Notes under the pieces: generated by a model | Seen by the model: only the letters and a program-made list of their open reading frames with translations | Database searches by the model: none | What the model was told of the DNA's origin: nothing | Shown here: in pieces, positions 17,668 to 25,889 of the stretch | How the letters are laid out: each line of letters begins with the position of its first letter | Position numbering within the stretch: the first letter of the stretch is position 1 | NCBI GenBank assembly: GCA_963666465.1 | Contig: OY762824.1 | Span: 2,542,001-2,606,000 of the forward strand | Length of the DNA stretch: 64,000 nucleotides | Direction: 5' to 3' | Source: VXYL01 sp963666465 | GTDB taxonomy: Bacteria; Pseudomonadota; Gammaproteobacteria; Pseudomonadales; Azotimanducaceae | Translations under genes and position numbers: made by a program

Positions 17668-19455
17668 TCAGCCCAGGGTCATGCGTTGGTGGGGGATGCC
17701 GGCTTCCATGAAGTTGGGGCCTTCGGGGCGAAAGCCGGCCTTGCGGTAGAAGTCCAGGGCGTGGGTTTGTGCCTCCAGGAATATCTGTGGGTAGTCGCCT
17801 CGGCGGGCGGCGGCGACGGCGGCGTCCAGCAGGCGGTGGCCAATGCCGAGGCCGCGCCCCTGCGGCAGCACGGCCATGCGGCCGATTTGTCCGGTGGCGA
17901 GGAGTCGCACGGTTCCTATGGGCTTGCCGTCCGCTTCGGCGAGGAAGTGGCGGCTGCCTTCGTCGCGGCCATCCCATTCCTCTTCGATGGGCACGTTCTG
18001 TTCGTCGATGAACACTTTCTCGCGGATGGCGCGCAGGGTGTCGGCGCGGTCCGTCCATTGGACTTCGCGCACGGCAACGTCCGGGGCTGTTGCGGCCTTG
18101 GCGAGGCGCTCCGCCGCACCGATGTAGGCGGCAGGCGTGAGCGAGGCCAGCCGTTGGCGCTGTTGCTCGCTGAGGTCGAGGTCGGCCAGGAGGCGCAGGT
18201 ACACATCGCGGTCCAGGCGCCGTCCCCGCGTCAGTGCCTTCAGGGTTTCGTAGGGCTCGCTCCTGCCGGCCGCGCGCAGCACGGTCTGCACCGCTTCCGC
18301 CAGCACTTCCCATGATTGGTCGAGGTCTGCCGCCAGCCGTTCGGTGTCGACTTCCAGCTTGCCGATGCCGCGCTCGGCGCTGCTGTAGGCGACGACGCAA
18401 TGCCCGAACGCAGGGCCAAGGCTGCGCAGGGCGGTGGAATCCGAGAGATCCCGCTGCCAGCGCGACACCGGCAGCTTGTCTGCGAGATGGCCCAGCAACG
18501 CGTTGGCGATGCCGAGGTTGCCTTCCGAGTTCTCGAAGTCGATGGGGTTGACCTTGTGCGGCATGGTGGAGGAGCCGGTCTCGCCCTCCACCTTGCGCTG
18601 GCGGAAGTAACCGAGGGCGACGTAGCTCCAAATGTCGCGGTCGAAGTCGAGCAGGGTCTGGTTGAAGCGCATGACGGCGTGGCAGAGCTCGGCGATGTAG
18701 TCGTGCGGCTCGATCTGGGTCGTGAAGGGGTTGAAGGCAAGACCCAGGCCCTCGACGAACTCGCGCGCCCTTGCCGGCCAATCCACAGCGGGATAGGCCA
18801 CGAGATGGGCGTTGTAGTTGCCAACGGCACCGTTCATCTTGCCGCAAATGCCAACGTCTTCGACCTTGCGAATGTGGCGGCGCAGACGGGCAGCGACGTT
18901 GGCCAGTTCCTTGCCGACGGTGGTGGGGGAGGCCGCCTGGCCGTGGGTGCGCGCCAGCATGGGGACGCTTGCCAGTGGCGCGGCGAGTTCGCCGATGGCC
19001 TTGGCAAGCTCCCGCATGGGGCGGGTGAGGGCTTGTGCGCGCACGTCGTGAAGCATCAGGGCATAGGCGAGGTTGTTGATGTCCTCGGACGTGCAGGCGA
19101 AGTGGACGAACTCGATGTGCGGTGCGAGGCCCGGAACGGCGGCTACCGCGTCCTTGACGAAATACTCCACCGCCTTTACGTCGTGGTTGGTGCGCGCTTC
19201 GATGGCTCGCACCTTGGCCGCATCCTCCGGCGAGAAATCCCGCCAGATGGCGTGCAGTTGCGCCTCCCTGGCGGAGTCCAGGGGCGGCAGTTCGGTCACC
19301 TCTGCCTGGCCTGCCAGGAAGACGAACCACTCCACCTCCACCCGCACCCGATAGCGAATGAGGCCGAACTCGCTCGCATGTTCCGCCAGATGGGCGACGC
19401 GGGAGCGGTAGCGTCCGTCGAGAGGGGAAACGGCGGTGAGCGGTTCGAGATTCAC
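17668..19455 (-). CDS. purB: Adenylosuccinate lyase fused to a GNAT acetyltransferase
   Basis: A 595-residue fusion. Residues 1 to ~455 are a full-length adenylosuccinate lyase, which splits SAICAR and adenylosuccinate with release of fumarate: ARTHGQ around His171 and the flexible signature SSTMPHKVNPIDFENSEGN at 295-313 with the catalytic Ser. Residues ~462-595 are a complete GNAT domain (REKVFIDEQNVPIEEEWDG, RMAVLPQGRGLGIGHRLL acetyl-CoA loop, LDFYRKAGF). No stop or frame change separates the two. The GTG start overlaps the mnmA stop as GTGA, giving translational coupling; an upstream in-frame start would overlap mnmA by 190 bases. In most bacteria PurB ends near residue 455, so the fusion is unusual. 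Confidence 0.92.
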   Translation of the reverse strand: MNLEPLTAVSPLDGRYRSRVAHLAEHASEFGLIRYRVRVEVEWFVFLAGQAEVTELPPLDSAREAQLHAIWRDFSPEDAAKVRAIEARTNHDVKAVEYFVKDAVAAVPGLAPHIEFVHFACTSEDINNLAYALMLHDVRAQALTRPMRELAKAIGELAAPLASVPMLARTHGQAASPTTVGKELANVAARLRRHIRKVEDVGICGKMNGAVGNYNAHLVAYPAVDWPARAREFVEGLGLAFNPFTTQIEPHDYIAELCHAVMRFNQTLLDFDRDIWSYVALGYFRQRKVEGETGSSTMPHKVNPIDFENSEGNLGIANALLGHLADKLPVSRWQRDLSDSTALRSLGPAFGHCVVAYSSAERGIGKLEVDTERLAADLDQSWEVLAEAVQTVLRAAGRSEPYETLKALTRGRRLDRDVYLRLLADLDLSEQQRQRLASLTPAAYIGAAERLAKAATAPDVAVREVQWTDRADTLRAIREKVFIDEQNVPIEEEWDGRDEGSRHFLAEADGKPIGTVRLLATGQIGRMAVLPQGRGLGIGHRLLDAAVAAARRGDYPQIFLEAQTHALDFYRKAGFRPEGPNFMEAGIPHQRMTLG

Positions 19456-20645
19456 GGGCAGTCCCTGTCGGTTCGGTCGATGCGGGCGCCGCCGAGGCAT
19501 TCCTCGCCGGAGTAGAAGGCGACGTATTGGCCGGGCGTGACGGCGCGCTGGGGTTGGTCGAAGGTTACCGTCACCGAATCTCCGTGGACAGCCACGCGGC
19601 AGGGTTGGTCCGGCTGGCGGTAGCGGGTCTTCGCCATGCATCGTTCCGGCAGCTCGCCGGCGATGCGGTTGAGTCCGCTGGCGTGAAGTTGCCGCGAGAG
19701 CAGGTCGCGCTCGTTCTGGGTGACGTAGAGGGCGTTGTTCCCCTGGTCCTTGGCGGCGACATACCAGGGCTTCTCGGCGCGGCCGGCCTGGCCGCCGATG
19801 CCGATGCCCTGACGCTGGCCGATGGTGAACCAGGCAAGGCCCCGGTGTTCGCCGAGAGGGGTGCCTGCCATGTCCAGGATGGGGCCGGGGTCCTTTGGCA
19901 GATAGCGGGCGAGGAAGTCGGCAAAGCGCCGCTCGCCGATGAAGCAGATGCCGGTGCTGTCCTTCTTGTCATGCACCGGCAGGCCCGCAGCCTCGGCGCG
20001 CTGCCGCAAGGCGGGTTTCTTCATGTGGCCGATGGGATAGATGCAGGCCTCGAGTTGCTCCGTCGGCACCGCTTGCAGGAAATAGGTCTGATCCTTGTTC
20101 CGGTCGACGCCTCGGCATAGCCGGAAGGGTTCGCCCGGAGGGCTGCGGCGGGCATAGTGCCCGGTGGCGACCACCGGATAGCCAAGTTCCGCAGCGTAGT
20201 CCACGAACAGGCGGAACTTGATCTCTCGATTGCACAGCACATCCGGGTTTGGCGTGCGCCCGGCGCGGCAGTCGGCGAGGAACGCGGCGAACACGTTGTC
20301 CCAGTACTCGGCGGCGAAGTTGGCGGCGAAGAGCTCGATACCGAGCCGCTCGCAAACCTCTGCGGCGTCGGCATAGTCGGCTTCGGCGGTGCAGTATTCG
20401 GTGCCGTCGTCCTCGTCCCAGTTCTTCATGAAAAGCCCAGCGACACGGTGGCCCTCTTCGAGCAGCGTCAGGGCGGCAACAGCGGAATCGACCCCGCCCG
20501 ACATGCCCACCATCACCCGGTGGGGGGTGTCTCCTTCGCCAGGAGCCTTCAGCCGGGGAAGCATCCCCGACCGCTGACGCGTAAGGAAGTGCCGGCAATT
20601 CCCCCATCGCTGGGGGCGTACTTCCATGCAAGCGTGCTGCGTCAT
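19452..20645 (-). CDS. mnmA: tRNA 2-thiouridylase
   Basis: ATP-dependent enzyme that thiolates U34 of tRNA-Lys, -Glu and -Gln, taking sulfur relayed from IscS. The PP-loop GMSGGVDSAV, FMKNWDEDD, the catalytic Cys in RTPNPDVLCNREIKF and the persulfide Cys in STGICFIGERRF are all present. From the PP-loop onward length is normal (~354 residues). The N-terminus is odd: codons for about 30 residues before the PP-loop come from the repeat at 20543-20633, which is open in this frame. The ATG at 20645 lies just outside the repeat; ATG 20513 (no clear ribosome site) would give a normal-sized protein. The true start is unresolved. Confidence 0.9.
   Translation of the reverse strand: MTQHACMEVRPQRWGNCRHFLTRQRSGMLPRLKAPGEGDTPHRVMVGMSGGVDSAVAALTLLEEGHRVAGLFMKNWDEDDGTEYCTAEADYADAAEVCERLGIELFAANFAAEYWDNVFAAFLADCRAGRTPNPDVLCNREIKFRLFVDYAAELGYPVVATGHYARRSPPGEPFRLCRGVDRNKDQTYFLQAVPTEQLEACIYPIGHMKKPALRQRAEAAGLPVHDKKDSTGICFIGERRFADFLARYLPKDPGPILDMAGTPLGEHRGLAWFTIGQRQGIGIGGQAGRAEKPWYVAAKDQGNNALYVTQNERDLLSRQLHASGLNRIAGELPERCMAKTRYRQPDQPCRVAVHGDSVTVTFDQPQRAVTPGQYVAFYSGEECLGGARIDRTDRDCP
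20543..20633 (-). repeat. Single copy of the 86-bp array repeat at the mnmA 5' end
   Basis: The sequence is the reverse complement of the unit arrayed at 1-271 with a few differences (GCATCCCCGACCG instead of GCTTCCTCGACCG), and begins with the core GAGCCTTCAGCCGGGGAAGC. It lies in the reading frame of mnmA without a stop. Confidence 0.9.
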
Positions 20646-21148
20646 GGCCTTGGCGGGTGGCGGTTGCGGGGCGGGCAGAATACTACGCGGCATGGGTCGT
20701 GGCGGCGGAAACGCACACCTTGGGGCGAGTCAGGGTGTGTCCGCCTGCCACCGCAATGCAGCAAGGCCGACGCGTGCGTCGCCCCTACAAGAGGACGCGT
20801 CTGCGCGATCTCCGCCGCGTTGCCGAACAACAACGCGCAGGTCACGCACCGGGCCGCGCTGCTTTGTGGCCCCCCAATTCGGGGCGACGCCAGGGCGAAT
20901 TTGTTCTCGGACATCCCTGATAGTGGCCGAATAACGTAAAGCCCTGATATTGAGCCGCATTTTCTGGTTAACGGAAAACCTGGGCGAAGGGGTGCCTCAA
21001 TCCATGTAACTCGTTGATTTACTTGGACCCGGCGCAAAGAACAAATTAGCCGTGGGGGCGACGCGCTGTCTTGGGACGCCCACATCGTAAGCTGCTAGGC
21101 TTTGCGTTGTGCGTGTGGTTGCCGGTCGGCACTGAGGACTTGCGGCGT
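20646..21148. other. Intergenic region between the divergent mnmA and moaC operons
   Basis: No gene is supported. It holds a palindromic GACGCGTGCGTC followed by GCCCCTACA (20769-20791), a motif seen again at 44382-44405. The 3' half (20925-21050) is the most AT-rich stretch nearby and is the likely place for the two promoters, but no clear -35/-10 pair was picked out. Confidence 0.5.
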
Positions 21149-21628
21149 ATGGGCCTGACTCACATCAACGAGGCCGGCGAGGCGTCCATGGTGGATGTTG
21201 GCGCCAAGGCGCTCACGGAGCGGGTGGCGCGGGCACGGGCGGTGGTGCGGATGCTGCCGGCGACGCTGCGCGAGGTTGTCGAAGGCAATGCTCCCAAGGG
21301 AGATGTACTGGCGGTGGCTCGGGTGGCTGGCATTCAAGCCGCCAAGCGCACCAGCGAGCTGATTCCACTGTGCCATCCGCTGCCCTTGTCGAAGGTGGCG
21401 GTGGACTTCGAGACCGTTGGCGACGATGCGTTGGCGATCACGACGCTGTGCAAGGTTTCGGGGCGCACCGGCGTCGAGATGGAAGCGATGACGGCCGCGA
21501 GCGTGGCGGCGCTGACAGTGTATGACATGTGCAAGGGGCTGGAGAAGGGGATCGTCATCGAGTCGCTGGCGCTCTTGGAGAAATCCGGTGGCAAGTCAGG
21601 CAGCTGGAATCGGGACGGAGCGGCATGA
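21149..21628 (+). CDS. moaC: Cyclic pyranopterin monophosphate synthase
   Basis: A 159-residue enzyme that, after MoaA, forms cPMP in molybdenum cofactor synthesis. Family motifs are present: HINEAGEASMVDV, GIQAAKRTSELIPLCHPLPLSKV (substrate-binding Lys and His) and GVEMEAMTAASVAALTVYDMCK. Length is typical. ATG at 21149 follows GAGGA by 10 bases; the upstream 26 codons do not look like MoaC. Its stop overlaps the moaD start (ATGA). No moaA or moaB is in the window. Confidence 0.95.
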   Translation: MGLTHINEAGEASMVDVGAKALTERVARARAVVRMLPATLREVVEGNAPKGDVLAVARVAGIQAAKRTSELIPLCHPLPLSKVAVDFETVGDDALAITTLCKVSGRTGVEMEAMTAASVAALTVYDMCKGLEKGIVIESLALLEKSGGKSGSWNRDGAA

Positions 21629-21879
21629 CGGCGCTCACGGTGCGCTTCTTTGCCTCCCTGCGCGAGGCGGTGGGGGTGGGCGACCTCGACATCGAAGTCG
21701 ATCCGCCAACGCTCGTTGGCCTGCGTTCGGCGCTGGCAACGCGCCTGACGCCTGAGCAGTTTCACGCCATCGACATGGCCGAGGTGTGCATCGCGGTCAA
21801 TCAGGCAATCGCCCAGCGGGATACGCCGCTGCGAGCTGGCGACGAGGTGGCCTTCCTGCCTCGGGTGACCGGGGGCTGA
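21625..21879 (+). CDS. moaD: Molybdopterin synthase small subunit
   Basis: An 84-residue ubiquitin-like sulfur carrier ending in RVTGG; the C-terminal Gly-Gly is adenylated, thiocarboxylated and donates sulfur to cPMP inside MoaE. VRFFASLREAVG opens the beta-grasp fold and AGDEVAFLPRVTGG closes it. The start overlaps moaC by four bases and moaE begins one base after its stop. Confidence 0.95.
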   Translation: MTALTVRFFASLREAVGVGDLDIEVDPPTLVGLRSALATRLTPEQFHAIDMAEVCIAVNQAIAQRDTPLRAGDEVAFLPRVTGG

Positions 21880-21880
21880 C

Positions 21881-22369
21881 ATGCGCGCCGACATCCGCGT
21901 GCAGTTGGAGGACTTCGACATCGCCGCCGAGTGGGCGGCATGTCGGCAGCGCTGCGGCGGCGAATGCGGCGCCATCGTCGCCTTCGGCGGGCTGGTGCGG
22001 GACCGCTTTGGCGACAGCGCGGTGCAGGGCCTGCACCTGGAACACTATCCCGGCATGACCGAGGACAGCATCCGCCGCATCGTCGATCAGGCTGCCGAGC
22101 GCTGGCGCCTGTTGGATGTGGTGGTTGTCCATCGCGTGGGGTACCTGGCGCCGCCGGAGCAGATCGTGCTGGTGCTGGCCGCCTCGGGGCACCGTCCCGA
22201 TGCCTTCGCCGCGTGCGAGTTCATCATGGACTACCTCAAGACCGACGCGGTGTTCTGGAAGAAGGAACTGCGCGAGGACGGCGATGCGTGGATCGAGTCC
22301 ACCGCTGGGGATCGAACGCGAAGAGAGTCTTGGGGACAGGAGACGCCGGCCGAAGGAGCATCGACATGA
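21881..22369 (+). CDS. moaE: Molybdopterin synthase catalytic subunit
   Basis: A 162-residue large subunit that with MoaD converts cPMP to molybdopterin. GAIVAFGGLVRD, LEHYPGMTEDSIRRI, VVVHRVGYLAPPEQIVLV (His-Arg pair) and CEFIMDYLKTDAVFWKKE (catalytic Lys residues) are all in place. The last ~24 residues (STAGDRTRRESW...) are unlike the family and may have been altered by local rearrangement. The stop overlaps the start of the selenoprotein gene (ATGA). Confidence 0.94.
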   Translation: MRADIRVQLEDFDIAAEWAACRQRCGGECGAIVAFGGLVRDRFGDSAVQGLHLEHYPGMTEDSIRRIVDQAAERWRLLDVVVVHRVGYLAPPEQIVLVLAASGHRPDAFAACEFIMDYLKTDAVFWKKELREDGDAWIESTAGDRTRRESWGQETPAEGAST

Positions 22370-23274
22370 CCGACGGGGCCGTCGCGGAACGGAGGCAGCC
22401 GCCCGTGGACTACATCGAACGCACCCGGTCGGTGTATTCCTCGAAGGGCTATGCGCCGTACCAATGGGTGCAGAACGGGCCCATGCCACTGACGCACCCG
22501 CGCCGTCCCATGTCGGAGTGGCGGGTGGGCGTTGTGGCGTCCGGGGGCATCTATGCGCGCGGCCAGGTGGCGTTCCACTATCGCGACGACGTGAGCTATC
22601 GCGAGATCGATCGAGACACGCCGGTGGACGAGCTGCGCATCGCCCACTTCGCGTATGACCATGCGGATGCGAGGCGCGACCCCAGCGCGGTGTTGCCACT
22701 TGCGGCACTGTGCCACCTTGCCGGCGAGGGAGTCATCGGCGAGGCATCGGAGCGGGCCTACACCTTCATGGGCGGCATCTACTCCGCGCGCAAGGTGCGA
22801 GACACGCTGGCGCCAGCGCTTGCGGACCGCCTCGTGGCGGATGAGGTGGACGTGGCGCTGATGGTGCCGGTCTGACCCGTCTGCCACCAGTCCGTCGGAC
22901 TGATCGCCAGAGAGACCGAGGCCCGCGGCATACCGACCGTGAGCCTGTCGAGCGCGCTGTCGATATCGGCGCGCGCCGGGGCACCACGCATCGCCTTCCT
23001 GGACTTCCCCCTGGGCCGAACCGCCGGCTACCCCCACGACACCGCAATGCAGCAAGACATCGCCTTGCGCGCTCTGCGCCACATCGAAGATGCACAGACG
23101 CCAGGCGAAGTGCTGACGCTGCCCTACCGCTGGGCCGACAACGACGACTGGAAGGCGAGTGCCATGCGCTCCGACCAACGCCAGCCTCGGCACGACCAAC
23201 CCCAATACCAAACGCCCGCCGACGCCATCGCCGCCGACCCCGCCTGCCCCACCTGCGTATTCCTCAGTGCATAG
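22366..23274 (+). CDS. Probable selenoprotein, glycine/sarcosine/betaine/D-proline reductase subunit B-like (TGA at 22873 read as Sec)
   Basis: The frame opened by ATG 22366 meets TGA at 22873-22875 and then continues for 132 codons with clear family sequence to TAG at 23274. Before the TGA: VDYIERTRSVYSSKGYAPYQWV, GVVASGGIYARGQVAFHYRDD, FMGGIYSARKVRDTLAP, VDVALMVPV. After it: PVCHQSVGLIARETEARGIPTVSLS, RIAFLDFPLGRTAGYP, VLTLPYRW. Read through, it is a 302-residue GrdB/PrdB-like protein with Sec170 in a U-P-V-C redox motif; homologues I recall have Cys or Sec there. A hairpin at the bacterial SECIS distance follows. The gene is translationally coupled to moaE. Alternative: a Cys codon mutated to stop, giving a dead 169-residue stub. 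Confidence 0.8.
22888..22902 (+). promoter_or_regulatory. Predicted bacterial SECIS hairpin
   Basis: CAGTCC-GTC-GGACTG is a perfect 6-bp stem with a loop that starts GU. The loop begins 19 bases after the TGA at 22873-22875, within the window known for SelB-dependent bacterial elements, which typically need a G early in the loop. Its base-pairing is compatible with the encoded residues HQSVGL. Confidence 0.7.
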
Positions 23275-23399
23275 GAAGCTCTTCAAGGCAGTTCTTGGGT
23301 AAAAGGGCATCGCCATCACCGACCACTGTGTGCCCTTGCGGCACACATGCAGGGCAAGATGCCCTCCCTCCAGAAATCCCCGGCCAAGGAGCAAGCCCC

Positions 23400-25111
23400 A
23401 TGCCCATCGACCCCAACCGCGAGAGCTGGAAGCCCGGAATGCCCTGGGAGAAGGCGATTGAGGACATTGACTACATCAAGGAACTGGCTGCCGAGATGGG
23501 CGGTGCCGAGCGGGTTGCGCGGCAACATGCCGGGGGGCGCTACACCATTCGCGAGCGCATTGACAAGCTGCTCGACGCCGGCAGCTTCATGGAGGCTGGC
23601 GCGCTGGTGGGCGCGGCGGAGTTCGATGAAGACGGCAACCTGAGGGAGTTCACGCCCGGCGCCTACGTCATGGGGCTGGGCGAGATCGACGGCCGCCCGG
23701 TGGCGGTGGGCGGTGACGACTTCACCATCTCCGGCGGCAGCCCGCACAACGTCCACAAGCATCAGCGGCAGTTCACCCAGCCCCTTGCCGTGCAGTACGG
23801 CATTCCGTACATCCAACTCGTGGAAGGGGTGGGGCATAGCTCGAAGTCCGACGAGGCGGCTGGCCACATGGGGCTTCCTTCCGGCGAGCTCTGGTGGCGC
23901 GGGGTGGAACTCCTGACCAAGGTCCTGTGGCCGCCGGCATCCTCGGTTCCGTCGCTGGCGCGCCGGCGGCGTTTGCGCTGATGTCCCACTTCACGGTGAT
24001 GGTGAAGGGGCGCTCGCAGATCTTCCCGTCCGGGCCGCCGGTGGTGCGTCGCGCCATCGGCGAGAAGCTGGACAAGGAAGCCCTGGGCGGCGCCGCCATG
24101 CACGTTCACGAGAGCGGCCAGGTGGACAACGAGGCGGATTCGGAAGAGGAGGCACTCGACCAGATCCGCCGCTTCATTTCGTTTCTGCCCAACACCACCG
24201 GCGACGTTGCGCCGCGGGTGGAGACTGCCGATCCGCCGGATCGGCGTCCGGAGGAGCTGCTCAACATCATCCCGCCCAACCGCCGTCAGGGCTACAACCC
24301 GCGGCGCTTGATCGAGCTGGTGGTGGACAACGGCGAGTTCTTCGAGATGCGGCGGTATTGGGCCGGGGCGCTCATCACGGGATTCGCTCGCCTCGACGGC
24401 TACAGTGTCGGCATCATCGGCAGCGATCCGTTGAAGATGGCCGGGGCCACGGACGGCCCCGCCGCCGACAAGTACGCCCATTTCGTGGACCTCTGCGACG
24501 CCTTCAACCTGCCGGTGGTGGTCTTTCTCGACATGCCGGGGTTCATGCTCGGTTCCCACGCCGAGCGCAAGGCCACCATGCGGCGCGGCATCCGGGCGCT
24601 CATCGCCAGCGCCGAGGCGCAGGTGCCCAAGGTGGAGTTCAATATCCGCAAGGCCTATGGCGTGGCGGCGGATGCGCCGCACAGCCTAGCGCCACAAGAA
24701 CCGTTGCCTTTCGGCAACGCTTCCTGCCCCAGCCCAAGCCGCCTGTCACCCTGTCGGCATTCGGCCGGCTTGCGCCGTCCGAAGTCCGACAGGCTGCTAG
24801 GGCACCCACATGGCCTCAACCTGCGTTTCGGCTGGCCGGCCGGAGAGTGGGGCGGCATTCCCATCGAAGGGGGAGTTGCGGCGGCGTACCGGCGCGAGAT
24901 CGAAGCCGCGCCGGACCCGGACGCGCATCGCGAAGCCATCGAGGAACGCCTGCTGCGCCTGCGCTCGCCGTTCCGGGCGGCTCACAAAGGGGATGTGGTG
25001 GACCTCATCGACCCCCGCGACACCCGCGCCATTGCCTGTCGCTTCGTCAAGCTGGCGCAGCCCATGCTGGCGAAGCTGGCGCAAAGGCCGAAGCGGGCGG
25101 TGCGGCCTTGA
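23400..25111 (+). pseudogene. Acyl-CoA carboxylase carboxyltransferase (beta) subunit, one frameshift and an in-frame repeat
   Basis: PF01039-type carboxyltransferase that moves carboxyl from carboxybiotin to propionyl- or acetyl-CoA. N-terminal frame: RYTIRERIDKLLDAGSF to ELWWRGVELLTKV. C-terminal frame: PVAAGILGSVAGAPAAFALM, SDPLKMAGATDGPAADKYAHFVDLCDAFNLPVVVFLDMPGFM, RFGWPAGEWGGIPIEGGV. The two join perfectly if one C is restored near 23925 (GGTCCTGTGG for GGTCCCTGTGG). Element A (24686-24800) adds 37 residues after DAPHSL without a stop; without it the text reads SLGHPHGLNLRFGW. Corrected length is ~570, or ~533 without the insert. ATG 23400 follows AAGGAG. It could be a true pseudogene, an assembly error, or a frameshifted but partly active gene. 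Confidence 0.85.
24686..24800 (+). repeat. CTAG-bounded element A inserted in frame in the carboxylase gene
   Basis: CTAG at 24686-24689 and CTAG at 24797-24800 are 111 bases apart, exactly 37 codons. The interior matches 9298-9413, 35022-35137 and the reverse of 39340-39454, including the CGTTGCC/GGCAACG hairpin. Removing one CTAG plus the interior restores the family sequence. Confidence 0.92.
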
Positions 25112-25845
25112 CGCCATCGCTGCGCATCGTCCTTGTGGAGCCGGACCATCCGGGCAACATCGGCGGCGCCGCGCGGGCGATGAAGAACATGGGGCTGGTG
25201 GATCTCGCCTTGGTGCGACCGCAGCGCTATCCGGACCCGCAGGCGCAGTGGCGCGCGGCGCAGGCGGCAGACGTGCTGGAGGCGGCGCGGGTGTTCGACT
25301 CGCTCGACGACGCGGTGGCAGACTGCGGACTTGTGGCCGGCACCAGCGCCCGGGCGCGGCGGGTGCCGTGGCCTACCGACACGGCGGCGGAGTTCGCCGA
25401 GCGGGTGAGAAAGCACGGCGGCAAACGGCCTGTGGCGGTGCTGTTCGGGCGCGAGGCGAGCGGCCTCACCAACGAAGAGCTGCAGCGCTGCCGAGTCCAT
25501 GTGGTGATTCCGTCGGACGCGGACTATCCGTCGCTGAACCTGGCCATGTCGGTGCAGGTGGTGTGCTATGAACTGCGCAAGGCGTTCGTCGGCACGGATG
25601 CCGACGCGTCCGGCCAGGCCTGGGATCGGGAGCTCGCGAGCGCCGCCGAGGTGGAGGGCTTTCACGAACACTTGGAAGCCGTGCTGCGGTTGATCGACTT
25701 CCATGATTCCGCCGCGCCGCGCCAGTCGCTGACCCGCCTCCGGCGCCTGTTCGCTCGCGTGGACATGGACGAGACGGAAGTGGCCATGTTGCGCGGTATC
25801 CTTACGCATGTGGAGCGCGCCGTCAGGCGGAACGCTCCGACCTGA
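25108..25845 (+). CDS. trmJ: tRNA (cytidine/uridine-32-2'-O)-methyltransferase
   Basis: A 245-residue SPOUT-class methyltransferase modifying the ribose of residue 32 in the tRNA anticodon loop. HPGNIGGAARAMKNMG, VLFGREASGLTNEEL and IPSDADYPSLNLAMSVQVVCYEL are the three motifs building the knotted SAM site. The length equals the Escherichia enzyme. The start appears to be TTG at 25108, overlapping the preceding stop as TTGA; there is no nearer ATG. As in Escherichia it precedes the isc region. Confidence 0.92.
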   Translation: MTPSLRIVLVEPDHPGNIGGAARAMKNMGLVDLALVRPQRYPDPQAQWRAAQAADVLEAARVFDSLDDAVADCGLVAGTSARARRVPWPTDTAAEFAERVRKHGGKRPVAVLFGREASGLTNEELQRCRVHVVIPSDADYPSLNLAMSVQVVCYELRKAFVGTDADASGQAWDRELASAAEVEGFHEHLEAVLRLIDFHDSAAPRQSLTRLRRLFARVDMDETEVAMLRGILTHVERAVRRNAPT

Positions 25846-25889
25846 CCGTGCCGGCGCCTGGCGCCGCGTTCCGAATGGCGAGCGAACGA

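Noticed and set aside
22366..22875. A complete 169-residue protein ending at TGA 22873
   Set aside because: The family sequence continues in the same frame after TGA, so a natural short protein is unlikely; Sec readthrough, or less likely a nonsense mutation, explains it better.
24358..25845. 495-codon ORF starting inside the carboxylase gene
   Set aside because: Only the last 245 codons (from TTG 25108) are TrmJ; the upstream part is an out-of-frame reading of the carboxylase gene.
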